In this document: piece after piece, positions 58,648 through 64,000 of the stretch
How the letters are laid out: each line of letters begins with the position of its first letter
How positions within the stretch are numbered: position 1 is the stretch's first letter
Assembly (NCBI GenBank): GCA_002189035.1
Contig: NEEC01000016.1
Location: 1,054,001 to 1,118,000, forward strand
From: Utricularia gibba
Taxonomy: Eukaryota; Streptophyta; Magnoliopsida; Lamiales; Lentibulariaceae
Reading direction: 5' to 3'
DNA length: 64,000 bases
The notes under the pieces: model-generated
What the model saw: only the letters and a program-made list of their open reading frames with translations
What the model was told of the DNA's origin: nothing
The model's database searches: none
Made by a program: the position numbers and the translations under genes

Positions 58648-61413
58648 ATGCCGCAAGTTAAGATCGTGGCGAAAAATTTTATGGACATGGTGGCTTCATT
58701 GCCTGCGCGTAAACTTGAAAGGCTTTATGAGAATTCGTTTATATGTGAGGCCATTCTCAGGTTATGTGTGCAACACACAGTGCCGTCATGAAATGTCTTC
58801 TGAGTTTGATGAATTGTGTTTGCTAGAGTTAGGTTTTCACTGTCATTTCCTTTTTTCTGTCTTTTCCATTTGGATCAGGTCTATGACTCCATTATCGAAG
58901 AAGTATGTGCTTCAACTGCTGTACATAGAAGAGCCTGTGACAGGCAAATGGTTCGAGGAATGGGTTCTTCCTGATGGTGCCTCCAAGCACAAAATAGCAA
59001 TTGATAGATTGCTGCAGTTAAGAGTTCTGGCAGAAACTGTTGAACGGTATGGTGTGTTTTTTGTCGTCTTTGTTTCACTGGTTTGAAGCTCTAAATAATG
59101 GGCTCTGTCGTTCTCCGTTTTCAATCAGATCGTGTGATTTCTTTCATACTTCTCTCCTGGCAGGAAAAAAGAACCTACATTCGTCATGAATAAAACATTC
59201 CAAAGAAATCTCCAAAAGCACATTGTACACGGGTGAGATCTTCCATCCTCGGTCCCTCTAGAGCTAATGACTCCTTATGCAATGTTAATGACCACAACTT
59301 CCGAATTTCCAGTGGAATTTTACCCAGGGAATCAATGCCCTCAAACGTCACAGTGCGACTTCCCAGCTTGGAAGATTTAAATGCTTATGCTGCTCAACAA
59401 TGGGAGGTTTGAGTTGATCATATAACAGAATTACATTCTGAGCTTGGTGATTCTGCATTTTAATTCGGTATTCTTTTCAGTCTTTCCTGCTCCACTTGAT
59501 AAATTCTTCAGAAGTCGAAAAGTCAACAGCCTTAAGCTCCTCTATTATGAAAGTCTTTCAGCGTGGCCTCCTGAATCAAAAGTATGCTCAATGAGCACTG
59601 CTTTTGTTGATTTGCTGAACACAGCACTCATATCAGCTTATCTTAAACTATTAGATGAATTTTCAGAGATGACAAGGAGCCTCCAGTATTAACTGAAAGT
59701 GGCTTTCAGTTTCTGGTATGAGTTTATAATTCTTTTTCTTTTCCTCTTTTTAAGAGTTACATCCGTATTCGTACTTGGGCAATGCATTTTAATTCCTTTA
59801 TCAGCTGATGGATACAAATGCACAACTTTGGTACATAATCAGAGAATACATCAATAACTCTGAGGTACTCTGTTTCGTCTTTTCTGCAATGCTTAGCATG
59901 ATTAACAATATGTGTAGTTTTTATGAAATAATTTTACATATGGATTCTGGTGATTGTTTTCCCTTGAACACAACTTGCTTTGCTACATGTAACTGTTGAA
60001 AATGTATGGTAATGGCTTGCAGGATCGGGGTGTGGACACTGCTGATCTGTTATCATTTTTGCTGGAGCTTAGCTTCCATGTCACTGGAAAGGTATACAGT
60101 TGATCTTTTTTCCTAGTGCAGGTCATTGGGGTCAATCCTTGAGCTTTTTTATTTATCATGTAGCTTTATTCGATATTCCCTCGGTCAGATAGAGAACATG
60201 CAGCCTGAGACTGAACATTTTTCCTTACAGGCATATAACTTGAACACCTTGTCGTCTCTACAGCAGATTATAATAAAGGATCTTGCCGATTTGGGATTGG
60301 TCCTGCTTCAACAGGTTTTCTTCTTCTGACCTCTTCTTACAGTTGTATGCACTGCTTTTCCCCGGCATTGGATCCCCACCGTAATTCTGGTTTTATAGGG
60401 TCGGAAAGAGAGCTGGTTCATTCCAACCAAATTAGCGACTAATCTTTCCATTAGCTTATCAGAGACATCTTCAAGGAAACAGGTATTCTGTCATGGAACA
60501 TGAATTCCGCATGTGTTGTATTAGTCGTTTCACATGTCTTTTTGGACTTTAGAAAGGCCATTTCTGTGACCTGTATCCCATTCATGCTCAGGGATTTGTG
60601 GTTGTTGAAACAAACTTCCGGTTGTACGCGTACTCTTCATCGAAACTCCATACCGAAATATTACGCCTATTTTCGAGGTATGATCATTATTCATATGTAG
60701 ATATGATTTCAATTTGATGCACTTAAACCATGCCAATGCAAATTTATCCTGCGGTTTTCAGGATCGAGTACCAATTGCCGAATCTCACCGTTGCTGCAAT
60801 CACAAAGGAGAGCTTGTATAAGGCATTTCTGAATGGCATCACTGCAGAACAGGTGCCGTCCTTATTACAGCGTGCTCTTCATCAAATGATGTACAACTGA
60901 CAGCCCCCAACGTGTAATGACCTTTCTGAATGCAGATAATATCGTTTCTTCAGCAGAATGCTCATCCTCTTGTTGCTGAAAAAATCCCCTCCGTACCAGA
61001 AAACGTTACAGATCAGGTTAGCTGTTTCTTTCCATCTGCATCAAATGACCTGTAATCTGTTGTTTGCTGGTTTCAATCTTGAGAAGCAGCTACATGCTCT
61101 TGGTTTCATCTTTGGACCAGATAAGGTTGTGGGAATCCGATCTCAACAGAGTCGAAATGACTCCAGCCCATATTTACGACGAATTCCCGTCAGCGGTATG
61201 CCGCAATGCATGATAGACTTGTTGTATGCTTGTACTCTGGAATTGTGAGCGTTTGCCCTTTTTTCTGTCTCACAGGAAGTGTTTGAGGCCGCCTGCGACT
61301 TTGCACGAGAGCATGGAGGTTTGCTATGGGAGAGTTCTAAGAAGATGCGGTTAGTAGTGAAAGCTGAACTTTTCCCCCAGATGAGAGATTTCCTTCACAA
61401 GCAGAAACAGTAG
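58648..61413 (+). CDS. TFB2: TFIIH core subunit TFB2 (p52 / GTF2H4)
   Basis: TFB2 anchors and stimulates the XPB helicase in TFIIH, acting in RNA polymerase II initiation and nucleotide excision repair. Fifteen exons (58648-58760, 58879-59046, 59164-59232, 59313-59406, 59481-59581, 59667-59715, 59805-59864, 60023-60091, 60231-60314, 60399-60482, 60592-60677, 60762-60852, 60936-61016, 61121-61195, 61276-61413) give 453 residues with every junction in frame. Landmarks are MPQVKIVAKNFMDMVASLPA, KYVLQLLYIEEPV, LTESGFQFLLMDTNAQLWYI, LLELSFHVTGKAYNLNTLSS, WFIPTKLATNLS, VVVETNFRLYAYSSSKLHTE and the C-terminal IRLWESDLNRVEMTPAH and MRLVVKAEL blocks. A second ATG directly upstream (58645) is possible. 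The gene looks complete and single-copy-like. Confidence 0.97.
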
Positions 61414-61638
61414 CTACATTTGATATATGTCTCCCTGAGACGAGTTATTTAACAACAATGAAGAACAAGGTACCTTCGGTAAACAAGGCTTTATTCTGAT
61501 GCATGCTGTCCTTCATGCTCATGATCTCAACAACTAGGAAAAAGCTCGATAAGTTAACAGGCATGAAACCAGGTATTTTATCCGGTACACGATGCAGAGC
61601 AAGCTAAGTTAAAACAGATGGATGATTAATCAGTGAGT

Positions 61639-63114
61639 TCAGATCAAGGCGATGCTGCTCTCACCACCCGGAGGTTTCCGGACGCCGCCAAAATAGTCCC
61701 TAGATTCAATTTTCCCATCAGCAAAGATATCATTGCCGCTCATTTCTCTTAGTTTGGCCGCACTCATCGGTTTCTCAGCGGATCCTGAAGCCAGATCTCC
61801 TGTAAAGATGTTGTTGCCTGCCATCTCCGCTGACTTGTGGCCATGAATCTTCTTTGCCATGTTTTCGATGGGGTTTTCTCCAAAAACAATGTTGCTTTGG
61901 CCTCCTGCCGGCTGCAAATTATGAAAATGTTGGCTGAGAGCAATGGACAAACCACTTTGAAGAGTACTACGTTCAGTTTACTCACATTAGACACTCTGAC
62001 AGAGGTGCGCAGACTTCTTGGTGCAGGTTCATCCATGTCCTTGGCTTCGATTGCCCGAGCAGCGGCGGAAGACCGTGGAGGAGCCTCAGGAGGTCCAAAA
62101 ATATCACTGCCACAGAGCTCTTTAGATTTTGCATCCGAGTGATATTTATGAGTTCTGCTATCAGAATCACTCTCTTGAGTTCCACTCAGTTCCCGCTGCT
62201 TCGCCACCTCGGCAATTGAGGTTGCTTTCCTAGGAGAGATTCTTTCCTCGCTGCCGAATGAAATCTGACTAATCCCATTTGCGACTTGCTGACAATAAAT
62301 CAGTGAAGATGAGCTTGCTGATCAGTTTGTCACCCAAATACTCTCACCAGCATACTTGGAATTCATTTACAACGAAGTGCGAAGATACCTGCACGATACG
62401 CACAGAAGTTCGGTTTTCAGAATTCCCAGGTTTGGTTGATTCGTCTCCACCATCAGCTGAAAATATCCTGCTCCCTGTCATCTCCTTCATCTTATACCCT
62501 GAACAGGGTTTCCTGAAGGAGGAAACAGATCATTAAACCGTCTAATGATTATTGTCATTATGAGTGCACAGACGAGTGATGTCAGCGATTAGCAACCAAA
62601 TCCACGTCGTTGAAAACAAAAAGCGAGCCGGCAATTAACGCTAGGGCTCTTCAATTTGGGGGATAAAGTAATCGCAGTTATGAATTTGTGGCTCAACCAC
62701 CAGCATTGTAGTCATTGAGAGCTTCCTTGAGTTCCAAAAAGCAATGCAGCACGATGAAAACATCAACCAGAAAGCAGATCTACACGTGAAAAAGAGCAAG
62801 CCAAGCACGAAAATCGAATTCCACTGTTTACCTCTTATTAAGGCTCTCGGCTTCCTCATCCGTGATCTGTCCTCCGAAGAGTACCTTATCAATTCCATTG
62901 GACGGCTACAGCCAAACCGAAAAGAATGAGAGTGAAAGAAAAGCAGCAGTACAACGCTGGACGAGCGCCGAAAGCGTACCTGAGATGAACGGACGGCGAG
63001 ACGAGAAACATCTTCCACGGAGGAGGAGTCTCCAGCAACCGGCGGATCCTCAGACCACGTGAGTAGATCTGACGTACAAGCGTGCGACCTCCGAATAGCC
63101 GTAGACCCCTCCAT
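61639..63114 (-). CDS. DUF4057 protein, uncharacterised
   Basis: Five exons (62980-63114, 62832-62905, 62389-62512, 61986-62288, 61639-61911) give 302 residues. The protein has repeated short blocks typical of the family: SNGIDKVLFGGQITDEEAES, KPCSGYKMKEMTGSRIFSAD, NGISQISFGSEERISPRKAT, KSKELCGSDIFGPPEAPPRS, GQSNIVFGENPIEN, KSAEMAGNNIFTGD and KLREMSGNDIFADG. The alternation of a VFG/SFG phrase with a (S/G)xxIF phrase makes it look like a chain of linear motifs and not a folded enzyme; most of it is probably disordered. It resembles the microtubule-linked HN1/Jupiter style of repeats, but the function in plants is unknown to me. It converges with TFB2, with 225 bases between stop codons. Confidence 0.9.
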
Positions 63115-63490
63115 TGTAACCTCCGCCCGCAGCTCCCTCCAAGGTGTTTCAGTTCCCCGTTTCAAAATGCTCCCTTTGTCTTTGTCGCAGTATCTTTTAA
63201 AATTACCTTGTGACCCCCCAGAATACCATAATTCTACTTTGACCTACCAAAAAATGAAATACTCGAATTTTTTCATTAACATGCTATTTTACAATTTTCA
63301 GAAGGTTTTTCCACTTGTTTTTACAAATTTCAGTTCAAATCCTATTTGGTTTTACTTTTTGAATATTAATTTTTTATAATAAAACTGTTTTTAAGTAATT
63401 TTTTAGAAACAGAAGTTATTCCACACTAAAATAATAATTATTAATACCTTCCAATTTTTTTAAAATAAAAAAAATGATTCTACTTTTTTT
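63115..63490. other. DUF4057 promoter and AT-rich flank
   Basis: No gene or clear core promoter element is recognised. It runs into the tandem repeat that follows. Confidence 0.45.
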
Positions 63491-63965
63491 TAATCATAAA
63501 TTTCTCGTACTTGACAACAAAACTATTTTTAAAACGTTTTTCTATAAACCTACACTGTTCCAAATATACACTAAAATAATAATTATTAAAACCTCCACCC
63601 AAATCATAACCCTAATTAATATTTTGTTTAGTTATGCTTATAGAAATTCAGAGACATTCTTCTAATAAAACATAAGCTATATCCCTCTAATTTTTTTTAA
63701 TCATAAATTGCTCGTATTTGACAACAAAATTATTTTTAAAACATTTTTCTATAAGCACAAACGGTTCTAAATTTACTCTAAAATAATAATTATTAAAACC
63801 CCCACCCAAATCGTATCCCTAATTAATATTTGTTTGGTTTTATTTCTAAACATTTAGAGAATTTCTTCTAGAAAAACCATTTCAAAAATGTTTTTTAATA
63901 AGCAAAAGGTGTCCTAAAATAATGATTATTAATCCCCCCCCCAAATCATAACCCTAATTAATAAG
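63491..63965. repeat. AT-rich tandem duplication, 207 bp unit
   Basis: Phrases TAATCATAAA (63491, 63698) and AAATC.TA.CCCTAATTAAT (63601, 63808) recur at exactly 207 bases. A third, partial unit restarts near 63918 with a shorter spacing of 135 bases. An AAATAATAATTATTAA block is also shared. The array may continue beyond nearby sequence. No coding content is seen. Confidence 0.85.
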
Positions 63966-64000
63966 CATGGCCTGGGCTGGCCTCTAATCCTGTTGTGGTT

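Overview
The window is nuclear DNA from a flowering plant. Spliced genes with short GT-AG introns, plant-only transcription factor families, miR156 hairpins, TATA boxes 50-90 bases before start codons, and very AT-rich spacers all point that way. Details of the AS1/ROUGH SHEATH2-like MYB, the C-terminus of the DWARF4-like P450 and the complex I subunit B8 remind me of non-grass monocots more than of core eudicots. That is an impression from memory, not a placement. Gene density (about one per 3 to 4 kb, introns mostly 70-500 bases) suggests a fairly compact genome.

Layout from left to right: a CYP90B1/DWARF4-like P450 (+); an ARL2/TITAN5 GTPase (-); a HANABA TARANU-type GATA factor (-); a dead DNA glycosylase copy (+); a RADIALIS-like MYB (-); an HBI1/BEE-like bHLH (+); a tubby-like F-box protein (-); a DUF829/TMEM53-type hydrolase (-); a TOM1-like VHS/GAT protein (-); an HD-Zip I factor (-); a BES1/BZR1 homologue (-); AS1/PHANTASTICA-type MYB (-); about 7 kb of repeat-rich spacer; a class II LBD factor (-); a small conserved plant protein (-); two tandem MIR156/157 hairpins (+); a plastid universal-stress-type protein (-); a dead methyltransferase copy (+); complex I subunit NDUFB8 (-); an At5g10020-type LRR receptor pseudokinase (+); TFIIH subunit TFB2 (+); and a DUF4057 protein (-).

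These are ordinary independent plant genes, not an operon-like system. Two themes stand out. Seven of the genes are developmental transcription factors, with a miR156 locus nearby. Three brassinosteroid-related genes (DWF4-like biosynthesis, HBI1/BEE-like bHLH, BES1/BZR1 homologue) lie within about 32 kb. Whether this is more than chance cannot be judged from one window.

The strongest unusual signal concerns sequence quality or gene decay. Four otherwise well-preserved genes (P450 twice, GATA, HD-Zip, LBD) each need one extra base in a short G or C run to restore conserved family sequence. All five shifts go in the same direction, which fits homopolymer under-calling in the assembly better than independent pseudogenisation. 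Other points of interest are two copies of a miniature LTR retrotransposon (TRIM-like) family, a 72-base in-frame intron that could act as an exitron, a GC-AG intron, and four AT-rich or minisatellite tandem duplications. I found no convincing evidence of a previously undescribed biological system.
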